57,723 nucleotides of DNA from Acidimicrobiales bacterium. Its GTDB lineage: Bacteria; Actinomycetota; Acidimicrobiia; Acidimicrobiales; UBA8592. The notes beneath the pieces were generated by a model. The model was not told where the DNA came from and ran no database searches. It saw only the letters and a program-made list of their open reading frames with translations. Positions within the stretch are counted from its first letter, which is position 1; each line of letters begins with the position of its first letter. The DNA is taken from positions 1 through 57,723 of the forward strand of contig JAKMEQ010000005.1 in NCBI GenBank assembly GCA_022425805.1, given 5' to 3'. The position numbers and the translations under genes were made by a program. Below are positions 1-11,811 of this stretch, in pieces.

Positions 1-1973
1 CTGCAACGCTACAAGGTCTAAAAACTGCTCTTGAGCAGGAAGTTTTCTTCGGCGCCACGACAGAAATATCATATGTTTCCGGAGAAGAAGTCCAACTTAT
101 GGATGTTTCACCCCGTCAGATTGTTTCTGTAGCTACGGCTTTGATTCCATTCTTAGAACATGACGATGCGAATAGGGCACTAATGGGAGCGAACATGCAA
201 CGCCAAGCAGTTCCCCTTATTAGATCAGAGGCACCCTATATAGGTACAGGTATTGAACAACGGGCAGCGTTTGATGCTGCTGACATGATTATTGCTGAAG
301 GAAATGGTGTCATTGCTGAGATTTCTGGAATAACCATGAAAGTTGAATACGAAGGAAAAAGGTTGGGTACTAAAGAGTACCGGCTTAAAAAGTTCCAACG
401 TTCAAATCAAGATACCTGTGTGAACCAGAAACCTCTGGTACGCGAGGGTGACAGGATCAGCAAGGGAGACATTCTCGCTGATGGACCTTCAACCGACGTA
501 GGTGAACTAGCGCTAGGTAAGAACCTTCTTGTTGCCTTTATGCCATGGAAGGGATACAACTTTGAAGACGCGATTATCATAAGTGAGCGTTTAGTAAAAG
601 ATGACGTTCTGTCATCTATACATATCCACCAACATGAGGTCGACGCACGGGACACCAAATTAGGATCAGAAGAAATAACGGGGGATATCCCGAACATCTC
701 CGAAGAGATGCTTGCTGATTTAGATGAAGATGGGGTTATCCGTATCGGAGCCGAGGTAGGTCCTGGCGATGTTCTTGTTGGAAAAGTCACGCCCAAAGGA
801 GAGACAGAACTCACCCCTGAAGAGCGACTGTTAAGAGCTATCTTCGGAGAGAAAGCCAGAGAGGTAAGAAATACATCTCTGGTTGTCCCCCATGGTGAGA
901 CAGGAACTGTTATCGCAGTGGATATCTTTAAACGCGATGGAGAGCATGAAGCTGAACTTCAACCTGGAGTAAACGAACTGGTCCGCGTATATGTTGCCCA
1001 AAAAAGAAAGATAAGCGTTGGGGATAAATTGGCTGGGCGGCATGGAAACAAGGGAGTTATTTCAGTTATCTTGCCCATAGAGGATATGCCATTCATGGAA
1101 GATGGGACACCCGTCGACATCGTTCTCAATCCCTTAGGAGTCCCCTCGAGAATGAATATCGGTCAAGTACTTGAGGCGCATCTAGGGTACGGCGCTAGAT
1201 GGGGCTGGGAAGTTGATGGGAAACGTGTTGGAGATATCCCAATTTCTAATACTGCAAAAAAGACCCGACCCACAACTACTCCTTCGACCTTTATCGCCAC
1301 TCCGGTTTTTGATGGGGCGAAGTGGGATGAGACTGACTTAGCTGGGAAACATCCAACTATTCAACAGATTTTCGAAAATCTTAATCCCGAATCTGAATCA
1401 GGAGATCGGTTGATTAAGACTGATGGCAAAGTGCAACTCCAAGATGGCCGAAGCGGTGAACCACTGGATAACCCCGTAATGGTCGGCTACATGTATGTGC
1501 TTAAGCTGCACCATCTAGTAGATGATAAAATACATGCCAGATCTACAGGGCCATACAGCATGATTACGCAGCAGCCCCTTGGTGGGAAAGCACAATTTGG
1601 TGGCCAACGATTCGGTGAAATGGAAGTTTGGGCATTAGAAGCTTATGGAGCCGCGTACTGCTTGCAGGAACTCCTTACTACTAAATCTGATGACGTCCTA
1701 GGTCGTATAAAGGTATATGAGGCCATTGTTACCGGTCAGAATATCCCTGAACCGGGCATACCAGAGAGTTTCAAAGTTCTAATTAAAGAAATGCAGTCTC
1801 TTTGCTTAAACGTTGAAGTCCTTAACCTTGAAGGAGCTCAGATAGAAATGCGAGAGATCGACGAAGATATCTTTAAAACCAGTGAAGAATTGGGTATAGA
1901 TATTTCACGACCAGAGCGAGGGACTGATGAAGAAGATGCAGCACGCGAAGCAGCCCGAAGCGCCAGAATTTAA
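1..1973 (+). CDS. rpoB: RNA polymerase beta subunit, 5' end missing
   Basis: This is the C-terminal half of the RNA polymerase beta subunit, which helps form the catalytic cleft of the core enzyme. The reading frame is open from base 3 to the TAA at 1971-1973, so the gene begins before the window. Visible family signatures include [64 protein letters not shown] and the C-terminal [20 protein letters not shown]. The rifampicin-resistance cluster would lie upstream and cannot be judged. rpoC follows after 18 bases, so the two are surely cotranscribed. Identity is certain; only the start is unknown. Confidence 0.98.
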   Translation, partial: ATLQGLKTALEQEVFFGATTEISYVSGEEVQLMDVSPRQIVSVATALIPFLEHDDANRALMGANMQRQAVPLIRSEAPYIGTGIEQRAAFDAADMIIAEGNGVIAEISGITMKVEYEGKRLGTKEYRLKKFQRSNQDTCVNQKPLVREGDRISKGDILADGPSTDVGELALGKNLLVAFMPWKGYNFEDAIIISERLVKDDVLSSIHIHQHEVDARDTKLGSEEITGDIPNISEEMLADLDEDGVIRIGAEVGPGDVLVGKVTPKGETELTPEERLLRAIFGEKAREVRNTSLVVPHGETGTVIAVDIFKRDGEHEAELQPGVNELVRVYVAQKRKISVGDKLAGRHGNKGVISVILPIEDMPFMEDGTPVDIVLNPLGVPSRMNIGQVLEAHLGYGARWGWEVDGKRVGDIPISNTAKKTRPTTTPSTFIATPVFDGAKWDETDLAGKHPTIQQIFENLNPESESGDRLIKTDGKVQLQDGRSGEPLDNPVMVGYMYVLKLHHLVDDKIHARSTGPYSMITQQPLGGKAQFGGQRFGEMEVWALEAYGAAYCLQELLTTKSDDVLGRIKVYEAIVTGQNIPEPGIPESFKVLIKEMQSLCLNVEVLNLEGAQIEMREIDEDIFKTSEELGIDISRPERGTDEEDAAREAARSARI

Positions 1974-1991
1974 TATACGGAGGCCTTAAGA

Positions 1992-4900
1992 ATGTTAGAT
2001 GTTAACGATTTTGATCAAATCCGGATAGGTCTTGCTACCGCTGACTCAATGCGAACATGGTCAAACGGCGAAGTCAAAAAACCTGAAACAATCAATTACC
2101 GTACGTTGAAGCCAGAAAAAGATGGGCTTTTTTGTGAAAAAATCTTCGGCCCACAAAAAGACTGGGAATGCACATGTGGGAAATATAAAAGAATCCGATT
2201 TAAAGGGATTATTTGTGAACGCTGTGGGGTAGAGGTTACTCGTTCGAAAGTCCGCCGTGAACGAATGGGCCATATAGAACTTGCGGCTCCTGCCGTACAT
2301 ATTTGGTACTTGCGAGGTACGCGATCATGGCTCGCTTATCTCCTCATGGGGTTAGAGCCGCGAGAAGAGCTCAAGGCAAAACAGCTTGAAAAAGTAATTT
2401 ATTTTGCAGCTAGTTTGGTGACTTGGGTCGACGAAGAAAAACGTGACGAAGCTATAGCAGATCTCGAAACTGAAATGCTAGAAGAGAAGGAAGCGATCTA
2501 CAAGGAACGTGATGAAAGAATCACTGAAAGAAACAAAGAGCTTGAAGCGGATCTAATCGAACTTGAAACTGAGCAGGCAAACGAAGCCGAGATCAAAGCA
2601 GTCACTAAACAGTCGGTGAAAGACCTTGAGGCAATCACTGAAGAATATGAATTAGAAATTGATCTGTGCGAGCGCGCATTCGAAGAATTCAAAGGACTAT
2701 TTCCCCGTCAAATCGTTGAGGATGAACTGCTCTGGCGAGAATTAGTAGACCGCTATGGAGGCTACTTTGAAGGTGGAATGGGAGCAGATGCGATTGCCCA
2801 ACTTGTCGAACGTCTTGATTTCGATGAAGAAGAGATAAAACTGCGTGATGCAATAGATCCACCTGCTGGGCAGAAGCCTCTTTCGGCCCAAAGAAAACAA
2901 AAGGCAATTAAACGCCTAAAAATCGTTTCTTCGTTTAACCGACGTAACGAAAAAGGAAATCGAGTAAATGATCCAAGAGCAATGATTTTAGATGTTGTCC
3001 CCGTCATTCCACCTGAACTCCGTCCAATGGTTCAACTGGACGGTGGACGTTTCGCAACATCTGACCTAAACGATCTTTATCGAAGGGTGATTAACAGAAA
3101 TAATCGTCTAAAACGATTACTTGATCTTGGAGCGCCAGCGATTATTGTTAACAACGAGAAAAGAATGCTCCAAGAAGCAGTTGATGCGTTGTTTGACAAT
3201 GGACGCCGAGGTCGACCAGTTACTGGTCCCGGTAATCGGCCACTTAAATCTCTTTCTGACATGCTCAAAGGAAAACAAGGACGTTTCCGTCAGAACCTTC
3301 TAGGAAAACGTGTTGACTATTCTGGACGTTCTGTGATCGTTGTCGGACCTTCACTCAAGCTCCACCAATGTGGATTACCGAAATTGATGGGTCTCGAATT
3401 ATTTAAACCATTCGTCATGAAACAGCTAGTAGAAGAGAACTTGGCTCCCAATATACGCTCTGCCAAACGGATGGTTGAACGTCGCCGATCTGCTGTTTGG
3501 CCGGTACTCGATGAAGTAATCAAAGAACATCCGGTACTTCTTAACAGGGCACCAACCTTGCACCGTCTCGGAATACAAGCATTCGAACCAGTTCTTGTAG
3601 AAGGTAAAGCTATTCAACTGCACCCATTGGTCTGTACCGCATTCAATGCTGATTTTGATGGAGACCAAATGGCTGTGCACCTGCCACTTTCTGCTGAAGC
3701 TCAAGCTGAAGCTCGAGTCCTGATGCTTTCTGCAAACAATATCCTTTCTCCTGCCAATGGAAATCCGCTAACCGTGCCGACACAGGACATGATTATCGGG
3801 GCATTCTATCTAACAGAAGAAGTTGCCGGATCCAAGGGTGAGGGAAGAGTATTCCGTCGGATCGATCAGGTCGAACGTGCTCTTGAGAGTAAAGAAGTTT
3901 CATTGCACTCGAAGGTTACATTCCGTTCCGCAAGAACTCTTATAACCCCAGCTAATGGCGAAGCAGCTGAATACCTTGAAACAACCATCGGTAGAATTCT
4001 GTTCAATCACGCGCTGCCAGAAGATTTTCCTTGGGTGAATGAAAAAGTTACCAAACGAGAAATGGGAACAATCGTCGAGAAGCTAGCACGGGAATACCCA
4101 AAATTAATTGTTTCGCGGAGTCTTGATGCGCTAAAAGATCTATGTTTCTTCTGGGCGATGAAATCAGGGGTAACTGTATCCGTTGATGATGTGAAGACAC
4201 CGTCAACCAAAAAAGGGATTCTGGAAAAACACGAAAAGGAAGCTGAAAAAGTTGAAAATCAGTTCCGCCGTGGAATTATTACCGATGGTGAACGTCGCCA
4301 AAAAGAAGTTGAGATTTGGACTCAAGCTACAGAAGAAGTTAAGCAAGACATGGAAGCTGGGCTTAAAAAAGAAGCTTTCAACCCAATTGATATGATGGTT
4401 GGCTCTGGTGCTCGAGGGAACATGATGCAAGTCAGGCAGATTGCTGGGATGCGAGGCTTAGTAGCTAACCCTCGTGGAGACATGATCCCCCGGCCAATAA
4501 AAAGTAATTTCCGTGAAGGCTTATCAATGCTGGAATACTACATAGCGACTCCTGGAGCACGAAAAGGGCTTGTAGATACCGCCTTACGTACCGCTGACTC
4601 CGGTTACCTAACACGTCGATTGGTAGACGTGTCACAAGAAGTAATCATTAATGACGAGGATCCATTTGTAGAAGGTCAAACGCCGCCCTCTTCGTGGCTT
4701 GAAAATATATACCCTGAAGAATTTTATCGAGATTCTGAAGGTAATTATGTCGGTACCAAGATGACCAGCCCAACTGACCAAAAGGAACGGGCACATCTGA
4801 AAACGCGCTTATATGGCCGTATTCTTGCTGAGGACGTGAAACTCTCAGACGGCACTGTCTATGAGAAAGCCACAATGGTGACCGAAGAGATTATGGATCA

Positions 4901-6002
4901 TATAGCCGAAGATTCTGCTGTCACCCGTGTTCGCTGTCTGACCCCGCTAACTGATGAAAGTGAACAAGGTATTTCGATCGCAAGTTACGGCATGTCCATG
5001 GCTACAGGAAAACTCATCGAACGTGGAGAAGCTGTTGGCGTGATTGCTGCGCAATCCATTGGTGAACCTGGGACACAGCTGACTATGCGTACATTCCATA
5101 CCGGTGGTATTGCCGGAAAGGACTTGGCAGGTGGCCTCCCAAGAGTAGTCGAGCTCTTTGAAGCAAGAACTCCTAAAGGTGCTGCGACATTAGCGCGAAC
5201 TTCTGGTGTTATTCGGATCAACGATGAAGGATCACGAGGCCGGACGGTAACGATAGTTGCCGACGATGGCGAAGAAGATGTGTATGACAAAATCGCAATT
5301 GAAGCACGATTGGAAGTCCTAGATGGACAGGAAATAGCTGCAGGTGATGCCATCATCGAAGGCCCCCGCGACCCTAAAGAGCTTCTTGAGATCCAAGGAA
5401 TGAGAGAAACTCAACGTTACCTTGTTGAACAAGTCCAAGGTGTCTATAGAGACCAAGGAGTCTCCATTCATGACAAACACATTGAGCTCATTGTTCGTCA
5501 AATGACTCGACGAGTGTTGGTCCTAGAACCTGGAGATTCGGAATTTCTTCCAGGTGAAAGCATAGATCGACGCTTATATGTTGAAGCTAATCGTGAGTTA
5601 GTGCAAGCAGGCAAAAAACCTGCCGAAGCTCGTCCACAGTTGATGGGTATAACTAAAGCATCTCTAGCAACTGAATCTTGGTTATCCGCGGCTTCTTTCC
5701 AAGAAACCACGCGTGTACTAACAGAAGCAGCTATTGAGTCCAAATCTGATGACCTCATCGGACTCAAAGAAAATATTATCATCGGAAAACTTATACCTGC
5801 TGGAACGGGGCTTGCAACGTACCGTGATTTTGTTGCTGAAGCTCCCGACTATGCCCCTATGGAATTCTATTCATCAGATGAAGAAGGAGAAGAGGATCTG
5901 TCGGAATGGCTGGCAGCTCGTCCTGAATTCCAGGAACCTGAAGAAATCGGCGATGAGAAAGAATCAAGTCCTCTCACAGGTACGGAAGACTATATTGGCT
6001 AG
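1992..6002 (+). CDS. rpoC: RNA polymerase beta' subunit
   Basis: This 1336-aa protein is the largest RNA polymerase subunit and carries the catalytic magnesium site. CGGAGG at 1978-1983 sets the ATG at 1992. The N-terminal zinc site (Zn1) is intact with C60, C62, C75 and C78. The catalytic loop NADFDGDQM occupies about residues 552-560, with Asp554, Asp556 and Asp558. The bridge-helix and trigger-loop region reads [20 protein letters not shown]. The second zinc site (Zn2) is lost: the four expected cysteines are Pro891, Asp988, Ser995 and Ser998, although the flanking sequence aligns without gaps. The C-terminus is acidic. Length is normal for Actinobacteria. Confidence 0.99.
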   Translation: MLDVNDFDQIRIGLATADSMRTWSNGEVKKPETINYRTLKPEKDGLFCEKIFGPQKDWECTCGKYKRIRFKGIICERCGVEVTRSKVRRERMGHIELAAPAVHIWYLRGTRSWLAYLLMGLEPREELKAKQLEKVIYFAASLVTWVDEEKRDEAIADLETEMLEEKEAIYKERDERITERNKELEADLIELETEQANEAEIKAVTKQSVKDLEAITEEYELEIDLCERAFEEFKGLFPRQIVEDELLWRELVDRYGGYFEGGMGADAIAQLVERLDFDEEEIKLRDAIDPPAGQKPLSAQRKQKAIKRLKIVSSFNRRNEKGNRVNDPRAMILDVVPVIPPELRPMVQLDGGRFATSDLNDLYRRVINRNNRLKRLLDLGAPAIIVNNEKRMLQEAVDALFDNGRRGRPVTGPGNRPLKSLSDMLKGKQGRFRQNLLGKRVDYSGRSVIVVGPSLKLHQCGLPKLMGLELFKPFVMKQLVEENLAPNIRSAKRMVERRRSAVWPVLDEVIKEHPVLLNRAPTLHRLGIQAFEPVLVEGKAIQLHPLVCTAFNADFDGDQMAVHLPLSAEAQAEARVLMLSANNILSPANGNPLTVPTQDMIIGAFYLTEEVAGSKGEGRVFRRIDQVERALESKEVSLHSKVTFRSARTLITPANGEAAEYLETTIGRILFNHALPEDFPWVNEKVTKREMGTIVEKLAREYPKLIVSRSLDALKDLCFFWAMKSGVTVSVDDVKTPSTKKGILEKHEKEAEKVENQFRRGIITDGERRQKEVEIWTQATEEVKQDMEAGLKKEAFNPIDMMVGSGARGNMMQVRQIAGMRGLVANPRGDMIPRPIKSNFREGLSMLEYYIATPGARKGLVDTALRTADSGYLTRRLVDVSQEVIINDEDPFVEGQTPPSSWLENIYPEEFYRDSEGNYVGTKMTSPTDQKERAHLKTRLYGRILAEDVKLSDGTVYEKATMVTEEIMDHIAEDSAVTRVRCLTPLTDESEQGISIASYGMSMATGKLIERGEAVGVIAAQSIGEPGTQLTMRTFHTGGIAGKDLAGGLPRVVELFEARTPKGAATLARTSGVIRINDEGSRGRTVTIVADDGEEDVYDKIAIEARLEVLDGQEIAAGDAIIEGPRDPKELLEIQGMRETQRYLVEQVQGVYRDQGVSIHDKHIELIVRQMTRRVLVLEPGDSEFLPGESIDRRLYVEANRELVQAGKKPAEARPQLMGITKASLATESWLSAASFQETTRVLTEAAIESKSDDLIGLKENIIIGKLIPAGTGLATYRDFVAEAPDYAPMEFYSSDEEGEEDLSEWLAARPEFQEPEEIGDEKESSPLTGTEDYIG

Positions 6003-6220
6003 TGAAATCCACTAAAATTAAAAGGTTTTCTTGATCAGGTTAGTTTCGAAACTTGTTATGAAGATGACATTTCGAAGAAAAAGTATATAAGAACTCGAGT
6101 CTGGGGTGTGGACTGACCTAAACACACCGTAGGCTAGTTTGCTGGCTGTAAAAAATACATGCCTACATCTATAAGACGAAAGCACAAAGAGGGGCTGCTG
6201 GTCAGCCTTGGAGAGAGAAA
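6003..6220 (+). promoter_or_regulatory. rpoC-rpsL spacer, probable str operon leader
   Basis: These 218 bases hold no convincing gene. They can form several short stems: GGTGTG 6105-6110 with CACACC 6123-6128, GTAGGC 6129-6134 with GCCTAC 6161-6166, and GGCTG 6193-6197 with CAGCC 6203-6207 just before the rpsL Shine-Dalgarno. A promoter and an mRNA leader for the str operon are expected here, but I could not pick a convincing -35/-10 pair. No T-rich intrinsic terminator follows rpoC. Confidence 0.35.
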
Positions 6221-6589
6221 TTGCCTACTATTCAACAACTGGTTCGTAAGGGAAGAGATTCTAAATTCCGGAAGGAAAAGACCCCTGCATTGAAGGGGGC
6301 TCCCCAACGTCGCGGAGTTTGTACGAGGGTCTATACAGCTACTCCCAAAAAGCCCAATTCTGCATTGCGGAAAGTTGCTCGTGTCCGTTTAACTAGCGGA
6401 GCCGAAGTAACAGCTTATATTCCCGGTGAAGGACACAATTTGCAAGAACACTCGATTGTCCTCGTCCGCGGTGGTCGAGTCAAAGATCTTCCTGGTGTTC
6501 GTTACAAGGTAATTCGCGGCACTCTTGACACCGCTTCGGTTCGCGACCGGAAACAATCACGTAGCCGATATGGCGCTAAGAAGGATTAG
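6221..6589 (+). CDS. rpsL: 30S ribosomal protein S12
   Basis: S12 lies at the decoding centre of the 30S subunit and controls accuracy. The 122-aa protein begins [12 protein letters not shown], exactly the family start, and it uses a TTG codon at 6221 with GGAGAGAG at 6210-6217 upstream. The streptomycin-determining segments [12 protein letters not shown] and [13 protein letters not shown] are present, each with the conserved lysine, so nothing in the gene predicts streptomycin resistance. It opens the str operon; rpsG starts 13 bases after its stop. Confidence 0.98.
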   Translation: MPTIQQLVRKGRDSKFRKEKTPALKGAPQRRGVCTRVYTATPKKPNSALRKVARVRLTSGAEVTAYIPGEGHNLQEHSIVLVRGGRVKDLPGVRYKVIRGTLDTASVRDRKQSRSRYGAKKD

Positions 6590-6602
6590 GAAGTAGATAG
6601 AA

Positions 6603-7073
6603 ATGTCTCGAAAAGGACCCGCTACCCGCCGTTATCTCCAACCAGACCCGATTTATAAATCGACACTAGTAACACAGTTGGTCAATAAGATCTTGCAACA
6701 GGGTAAGCGCTCGGTAGCAGAACGAATTGTTTATGACGCATTAAAAACTATGGAAGAGAAAACAGGGTCTGACCCCATTGAAACGCTTAAGAGGGCTATT
6801 GAAAATATCCGACCGCAACTCGAAGTTCGGAGTCGTCGAGTAGGAGGAGCAACATATCAAGTACCTGTTGAAGTCCGACCAAGGCGTTCAACAACTTTAG
6901 CAATTCGGTGGATAGTTAGCTTTGCACGAGGGCGGCGTGAACGAACTATGGCAGAGAGACTGGCTAATGAATTACTAGATGCTTCTAACGGAATTGGTGC
7001 GACGGTCAAACGCCGAGAAGACACACATAAAATGGCTGAGGCCAATAAGGCATTCGCACATTACCGCTGGTAG
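6603..7073 (+). CDS. rpsG: 30S ribosomal protein S7
   Basis: S7 nucleates assembly of the 30S head by binding 16S rRNA and touches the E-site tRNA. The 156-aa product begins [18 protein letters not shown], and the core shows [13 protein letters not shown] and [37 protein letters not shown], the typical C-terminal half. It is normal in length and sits between rpsL and fusA as in most bacteria. In E. coli S7 is the autogenous repressor of this operon; whether that holds here cannot be read from the sequence. Confidence 0.98.
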   Translation: MSRKGPATRRYLQPDPIYKSTLVTQLVNKILQQGKRSVAERIVYDALKTMEEKTGSDPIETLKRAIENIRPQLEVRSRRVGGATYQVPVEVRPRRSTTLAIRWIVSFARGRRERTMAERLANELLDASNGIGATVKRREDTHKMAEANKAFAHYRW

Positions 7074-7151
7074 CTACATGGCTGAACCAGCTAACTAACA
7101 TATATTCCGACCATTTATTTACCTCAAACAAGGAAAAAGTGAAATAACGAT

Positions 7152-9230
7152 ATGGCACGTCACCCTTTAGAAAAAACTCGCAATATTGGGATCATGGCAC
7201 ACATTGATGCTGGCAAAACCACAACTACCGAGCGGATCCTCTATTACACAGGCCGGTCATACAAAATCGGCGAAGTCCATGATGGTGCAGCCACCATGGA
7301 CTGGATGGAACAAGAACAGGAACGTGGTATTACCATCACGTCAGCTGCTACAACGTGCTATTGGGACGATCATCGAATAAATATTATTGATACACCTGGC
7401 CATGTTGATTTCACAGTTGAGGTAGAACGGTCTCTTCGTGTTTTAGATGGAACCGTCGCTGTTTTTGATGGTGTAGCCGGAGTGGAACCCCAGTCTGAAA
7501 CAGTGTGGCGCCAAGCAGAAAAATACAGTGTTCCCCGCATGTGTTTTGTAAATAAAATGGATAGGACCGGAGCGGATTTTTATTTCGTTGTCGACACGAT
7601 AAAGGAGCGCCTAACAGATAATTTCGTAGTGTTGCAGCTCCCCATTGGCGCAGAAGCCGAATATCAGGGTGTTGTGGACCTGGTTAGAATGAAAGCCCTT
7701 GTCTGGCAAGGTGAAGACTTAGGCGCTTCTTGGGATGAGGTTGAAATTCCAGATGGTTTAGTAGAAAAAGCTGAAGAGTATCGGGAAATGATGTTAGATA
7801 AACTCTCGGAATTCGATGAAACGATTATGGAAAAATACCTTGAAGAACAAGAAATAACTGAGAAAGATCTCAAGACTGCTATTCGTGAAGGAACCTTGAA
7901 TCATGGTCTGGTACCTGTGCTCAATGGAACAGCTTTCAAAAATAAAGGTGTTCAACCTCTTCTTGATGCAGTAGTAGATTATCTTCCATCCCCATTAGAT
8001 ATTCCTGAAATCACTGGCACTAGCGTTAAAGGTGCCGAGGAAGTCTCCCGAAAACCATCAGATGAAGAGCCTTTCTCTGCGCTAGCGTTCAAAATTATGA
8101 CCGATCCTCATGTAGGGAGACTGGCATTTTTCCGTGTGTATTCTGGATCTCTTGAAAAAGGATCGCAAATTTACAACCCGCGCACTGGGAACAAAGAGCG
8201 CATAGGGCGTATTTTGGAAATGCATGCAAATGATCGGGAAGATGTTGATGCTGTCTATACCGGAGACATCATGGCAGCGATAGGAATAAAAGACGTGCGA
8301 ACTGGGGATTCTCTTGTTGCAATTGACAAGCCAATCATTCTTGAAGAAATGACATTCCCTGAGCCCGTTATCGACGTAGCAGTTGAGCCGAAATCAAAAG
8401 CTGATCAAGAAAAACTCTCAAAGGCTTTGATGGCACTTTCTCAAGAAGATCCTACATTCCGAGTCCATACTGATCAAGAAACTGCTCAAACAATCCTCTC
8501 GGGTATGGGAGAGCTTCACCTTGAAGTACTTGTTGATAGGATGCTCCGAGAGTTCAAGGTTGCTGCATCTGTTGGTAAACCACAGGTAGCCTACCGAGAA
8601 ACGATAACTAAGGAAGTTTCCACAACGTATACCCACAAGAAACAAACAGGTGGTTCTGGCCAATTTGCTGAAGTTGAGATTGATTTGCGACCGGCAAAGT
8701 CAGGTGAAGGGTACTTATTTGAGGATAATATTTCAGGGGGTCGCATTCCTAAAGAGTACATACCGGCAGTAGATGCAGGGATCAAAGAAGCAATGACTTC
8801 GGGAGTTCTAGCTGGGTTTCCTGTTGTCGATGTACAAGTAGAACTAAATGATGGGAAATTCCATGATGTTGACTCCTCGGATATGGCCTTTAAAATTGCA
8901 GGAACGATGGCCTTTAAGGAAGCTGCGCGAAAAGCTGGGCCAGCACTATTAGAACCCATCATGGCAGTCGAGGTTACAACTCCAGATGATTACCTTGGAG
9001 GGGTAGTAGGGGATTTAAATAGTAGGCGCGGCCAAGTGCAAGGAACAGAACAACGCGGCAATATTCAGGTTGTGAATGCGACAGTTCCTTTATCTGAGAT
9101 GTTTGGATATGTCGGTGATTTGCGCACTATGTCATCAGGAAGAGCTAACTACTCAATGCAATTCGATTCTTACCAACAAATGCCACCAAATGTTCAGGAG
9201 GAGGTTGTTGCTCGCTTACGAGGTGAGTGA
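7152..9230 (+). CDS. fusA: Elongation factor G
   Basis: EF-G is the GTPase that drives translocation of tRNAs and mRNA on the ribosome. The 692-aa protein has the G1 motif [10 protein letters not shown] at about residues 16-25, then the switch motif RGITITSAA, the G3 motif DTPGHVDF and the G4 motif NKMD. Later domains include [24 protein letters not shown] and the C-terminal domain V sequence [18 protein letters not shown]. The length is that of normal EF-G. A 78-base gap separates it from rpsG, and the ATG follows an A-rich segment with AAGGAAAAAG at 7131-7140. Confidence 0.98.
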   Translation: MARHPLEKTRNIGIMAHIDAGKTTTTERILYYTGRSYKIGEVHDGAATMDWMEQEQERGITITSAATTCYWDDHRINIIDTPGHVDFTVEVERSLRVLDGTVAVFDGVAGVEPQSETVWRQAEKYSVPRMCFVNKMDRTGADFYFVVDTIKERLTDNFVVLQLPIGAEAEYQGVVDLVRMKALVWQGEDLGASWDEVEIPDGLVEKAEEYREMMLDKLSEFDETIMEKYLEEQEITEKDLKTAIREGTLNHGLVPVLNGTAFKNKGVQPLLDAVVDYLPSPLDIPEITGTSVKGAEEVSRKPSDEEPFSALAFKIMTDPHVGRLAFFRVYSGSLEKGSQIYNPRTGNKERIGRILEMHANDREDVDAVYTGDIMAAIGIKDVRTGDSLVAIDKPIILEEMTFPEPVIDVAVEPKSKADQEKLSKALMALSQEDPTFRVHTDQETAQTILSGMGELHLEVLVDRMLREFKVAASVGKPQVAYRETITKEVSTTYTHKKQTGGSGQFAEVEIDLRPAKSGEGYLFEDNISGGRIPKEYIPAVDAGIKEAMTSGVLAGFPVVDVQVELNDGKFHDVDSSDMAFKIAGTMAFKEAARKAGPALLEPIMAVEVTTPDDYLGGVVGDLNSRRGQVQGTEQRGNIQVVNATVPLSEMFGYVGDLRTMSSGRANYSMQFDSYQQMPPNVQEEVVARLRGE

Positions 9231-9372
9231 CTTGGGCGGGATTGTCATAAAATGAAATTGCACAGCTAGAGTTATAAGCCGTGCGTTAGTCGGTGGACTA
9301 ACAACCAACTAATTAATAGAAAAGTCCGGCCAATGGGGCCGATCGATAGAAAGAAATTTGAGGGAAAATACA
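9231..9372 (+). promoter_or_regulatory. fusA-tuf spacer with hairpins, probable tuf leader
   Basis: The 142-base spacer contains a perfect 7-bp hairpin, GTTAGTC 9285-9291 and GACTAAC 9296-9302 around a GGTG loop, and a smaller stem, CGGCC 9327-9331 with GGCCG 9337-9341. Neither is followed by a T-run, so they look like mRNA leader or processing structures rather than terminators. A separate tuf promoter is likely on general grounds; TTGTCA at 9243-9248 is a possible -35 element, but its -10 partner is not clear. Confidence 0.4.
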
Positions 9373-10560
9373 ATGGCCAAGGAGACGTTCGAGCGAACTA
9401 AACCTCACGTCAATGTGGGGACGATGGGTCACATCGACCACGGAAAGACGACACTTACAGCAGCGATCACTAAAGTACTTAGTGAAAACGTTGAGGGAAG
9501 CCAATTCACAGAATTTGAAAACATTGATAAGGCGCCCGAAGAGCGTGAGCGAGGAATAACTATTAACGTAGCGCACGTCGAGTACGAGACGGACAATCGT
9601 CATTATGCTCACGTCGATATGCCAGGTCACGCTGACTACATCAAAAATATGATTACCGGCGCAGCGCAGGTTGACGGAGCAATACTTGTTGTTTCTGCTG
9701 CTGATGGACCAATGCCTCAAACCCGTGAGCATGTACTCTTAGCTCGTCAGGTTGGAGTTCCTAAGATCATTGTTGCACTTAATAAGGTTGACATGGTCGA
9801 CGATGATGAGCTAATTGAGCTTGTCGAGATGGAAGTCCGCGAACTTTTGGATGAGTATGATTTCCCAGGTGATGATACGCCGATCCTTCCAGTTTCCGCT
9901 CTTAAAGCTCTTGAAGGCGATGCAGATGCTGCAGCTCAAGTCTTAGAACTCATGGCTCAAGTAGATGAATATATACCTCTACCTGAACGGGATATTGATC
10001 GGCCATTCTTGATGCCTATCGAGGATGTCTTCTCCATCACTGGGCGAGGAACGGTTGTTACAGGAAAGATTGAACAAGGAGTTGTTCACACCGGAGACAC
10101 CATTGAAATCATCGGAATTAAGGAAACTCAGACAACGACTTGTACTGGTGTTGAAATGTTCCGGAAGCTTCTTGATGAAGGACAGGCCGGCGACAACATA
10201 GGTGCGCTCCTTCGTGGTACCGAAAAAGACGAGGTTAAGCGTGGCCAAGTGCTTGCCGCACCGGGAAGTATCACACCTCATACTAAATTTGAGTCAGAAG
10301 TGTATGTTCTAACCAAGGAAGAAGGTGGACGACATAAACCATTCTTCTCCAACTATCGTCCACAGTTCTACTTTAGAACCACAGACGTTACGGGAACCAT
10401 TGATCTTCCAGATGGCACAGAAATGTGTATGCCTGGAGATAACACTAAAATGACAGTTCAACTTATCGCTCCTATCGCTATGGATGAAGGACTTCGGTTC
10501 GCTATTCGCGAGGGCGGAAGAACTGTAGGTGCCGGCGCTGTCACAAAGATTCTCGAGTAG
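9373..10560 (+). CDS. tuf: Elongation factor Tu
   Basis: EF-Tu delivers aminoacyl-tRNA to the ribosomal A site as a GTP complex. I chose the ATG at 9373 ([20 protein letters not shown]) because it matches the family start and GAGGGA precedes it; an in-frame TTG at 9358 is less likely. The product is 395 aa. Motifs are GHIDHGKTT (G1), RGITIN (switch I), [18 protein letters not shown] (G3, with the conserved His after PG) and NKVDMVDD (G4). The residue before PGHADY is Met rather than the Cys or Ala I usually associate with this position. It is the last gene of the str operon. Confidence 0.98.
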   Translation: MAKETFERTKPHVNVGTMGHIDHGKTTLTAAITKVLSENVEGSQFTEFENIDKAPEERERGITINVAHVEYETDNRHYAHVDMPGHADYIKNMITGAAQVDGAILVVSAADGPMPQTREHVLLARQVGVPKIIVALNKVDMVDDDELIELVEMEVRELLDEYDFPGDDTPILPVSALKALEGDADAAAQVLELMAQVDEYIPLPERDIDRPFLMPIEDVFSITGRGTVVTGKIEQGVVHTGDTIEIIGIKETQTTTCTGVEMFRKLLDEGQAGDNIGALLRGTEKDEVKRGQVLAAPGSITPHTKFESEVYVLTKEEGGRHKPFFSNYRPQFYFRTTDVTGTIDLPDGTEMCMPGDNTKMTVQLIAPIAMDEGLRFAIREGGRTVGAGAVTKILE

Positions 10561-10573
10561 GAAAGAAATATAG

Positions 10574-10894
10574 ATGGCTGCGGGTCAAAAAATTAGAATT
10601 CGATTGAAAGCTTATGACCACGAAGTCATTGACCAATCAACAAAGAAAATTGTTGAGACCGTAAAGAGGACCGAGGCCAACATACGTGGCCCCATCCCTC
10701 TACCAACTGAGAAACATCGTTTCACCGTAATTCGATCCCCGCACAAATATAAGGATTCGAGAGAACACTTTGAAATGCGGATCCACAAACGATTACTGGA
10801 TATTCTAGAACCTTCTGCAAAGACTGTTGATTCGCTTCAGCGTCTTGATCTTCCTGCTGGAGTCGATATAGAAATAAAGATCCAACAGTCCTAA
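10574..10894 (+). CDS. rpsJ: 30S ribosomal protein S10
   Basis: S10 is a 30S head protein and, as NusE, also takes part in antitermination. The 106-aa product contains [17 protein letters not shown], the loop region [19 protein letters not shown], and [11 protein letters not shown]. It starts 13 bases after tuf, so it is tied to the str operon, while a 260-base gap cuts it off from rplC. In E. coli S10 heads the S10 operon and its leader controls that operon; here the long leader instead sits between rpsJ and rplC. Confidence 0.97.
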   Translation: MAAGQKIRIRLKAYDHEVIDQSTKKIVETVKRTEANIRGPIPLPTEKHRFTVIRSPHKYKDSREHFEMRIHKRLLDILEPSAKTVDSLQRLDLPAGVDIEIKIQQS

Positions 10895-11154
10895 GAAAAG
10901 CTAAGGACCTAAATCCTGAACCTATGATCAAGTGTTGGACCTTGACCGTCGACTCGGTATGCTTGACCCCTGTAGTGATAAGATCTGTCACCTAATTGAC
11001 GTCTGAGAAAGCCAGTTGCTATCTGATTGGGACTCCTTGGCAAAATCGAATAACTCGCTCCGCTGAGGGAACTCATGCGGAGCGTTCTCGTGATCTGGCT
11101 TCGGCCAATTGGAATAGTAGCTAGCAAGACAAGAAAGAATTAGAGGGTTTCCTC
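10895..11154 (+). promoter_or_regulatory. Structured leader upstream of rplC
   Basis: This is the longest gene-free stretch in the window, at 260 bases. It can form a long hairpin at 11056-11084: CGCTCCGC pairs with GCGGAGCG, then TGAG pairs with CTCA after one bulged T, capped by a GGAA (GNRA) tetraloop. Twelve bases later TGGC-TTCG-GCCA (11096-11107) forms a second hairpin with the very stable C(UUCG)G cap. No T-run follows. Two TTGACC boxes near 10942 and 10963 may belong to promoters, but no good -10 spacing was found. The rplC Shine-Dalgarno AGAGGG lies at 11143-11148. Confidence 0.6.
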
Positions 11155-11811
11155 ATGGCGAGCAAGGCGATAGTCGGCCAAAAAGTTGGTATGACTCAAA
11201 TCTGGGATGAAAATAATCATGTTGTCCCTGTCACAGTGCTTAGCGTTCCCCCATGCCGTGTTGTGCAGATAAAAACAGAACTTAATGATGGGTATAACGC
11301 ATTACAGGTGACTTTTGGAAAGATTTCTGAAAAGAATCTTAACCAGCCAAAGGCAGGTCATTTCAGTAAAGCAGGAGTAGAACCGGGAGAAAAACTTCTA
11401 GAACTTCGACTTGATGACGTAGATGATTACCAGATAGGTCAAGAAATTCGGGTGGATATTCTTAGCAAAGGTGACTTGGTTGATGTTACGGCAGTAAGTA
11501 AGGGCAAAGGGTTCGCAGGAGTTATGAAACGCCACGGTTTCGCAGGACAGAGAGCTAGTCATGGCGCACATAAGGTTCACAGGAAGCCAGGAGCTATTGG
11601 ACAATGTGCGACGCCTTCGAGAGTGTTCCAAGGAAAGAAGATGCCAGGAAGAATGGGATCTCAGAAAACAACGATCTTGAATTTGGAAGTTGTCCAATCA
11701 AATGATGCAGAAGGAACCCTTCTGGTCAAAGGGTCAGTTCCAGGGGCACGAGGTACGACTGTTCTAATCCGAAATGCAATAAAGCTTGCTTCGGTTGGGA
11801 GAGATAGCTAA
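11155..11811 (+). CDS. rplC: 50S ribosomal protein L3
   Basis: L3 is a primary 23S rRNA-binding protein that reaches toward the peptidyl transferase centre. The 218-aa protein begins MASKAIVGQKVGMTQIWDE and shows the signature VSKGKGFAGVMKRHGFAG followed by SHGAHKVHRKPGAIGQ and the loop GKKMPGRMGSQ. It is the first gene of a long ribosomal operon, preceded by the structured leader. Its TAA overlaps the rplD ATG by one base (TAATG). Confidence 0.98.
   Translation: MASKAIVGQKVGMTQIWDENNHVVPVTVLSVPPCRVVQIKTELNDGYNALQVTFGKISEKNLNQPKAGHFSKAGVEPGEKLLELRLDDVDDYQIGQEIRVDILSKGDLVDVTAVSKGKGFAGVMKRHGFAGQRASHGAHKVHRKPGAIGQCATPSRVFQGKKMPGRMGSQKTTILNLEVVQSNDAEGTLLVKGSVPGARGTTVLIRNAIKLASVGRDS

Noticed and set aside
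1-98. Possible frameshift or truncation at the start of rpoB
   Set aside because: The frame is open from base 3 with matching residues upstream of the first ATG; the gene is simply cut by the window edge.
4985-5356. 123-codon open frame on the minus strand inside rpoC
   Set aside because: It lies opposite a strongly conserved gene, has no family pattern and is expected from codon bias alone.
6045-6076. TTCGAA-containing inverted repeat after rpoC as terminator
   Set aside because: The loop is 18 bases, there is no T-run, and TTCGAA is itself a palindrome, so the pairing may be chance.
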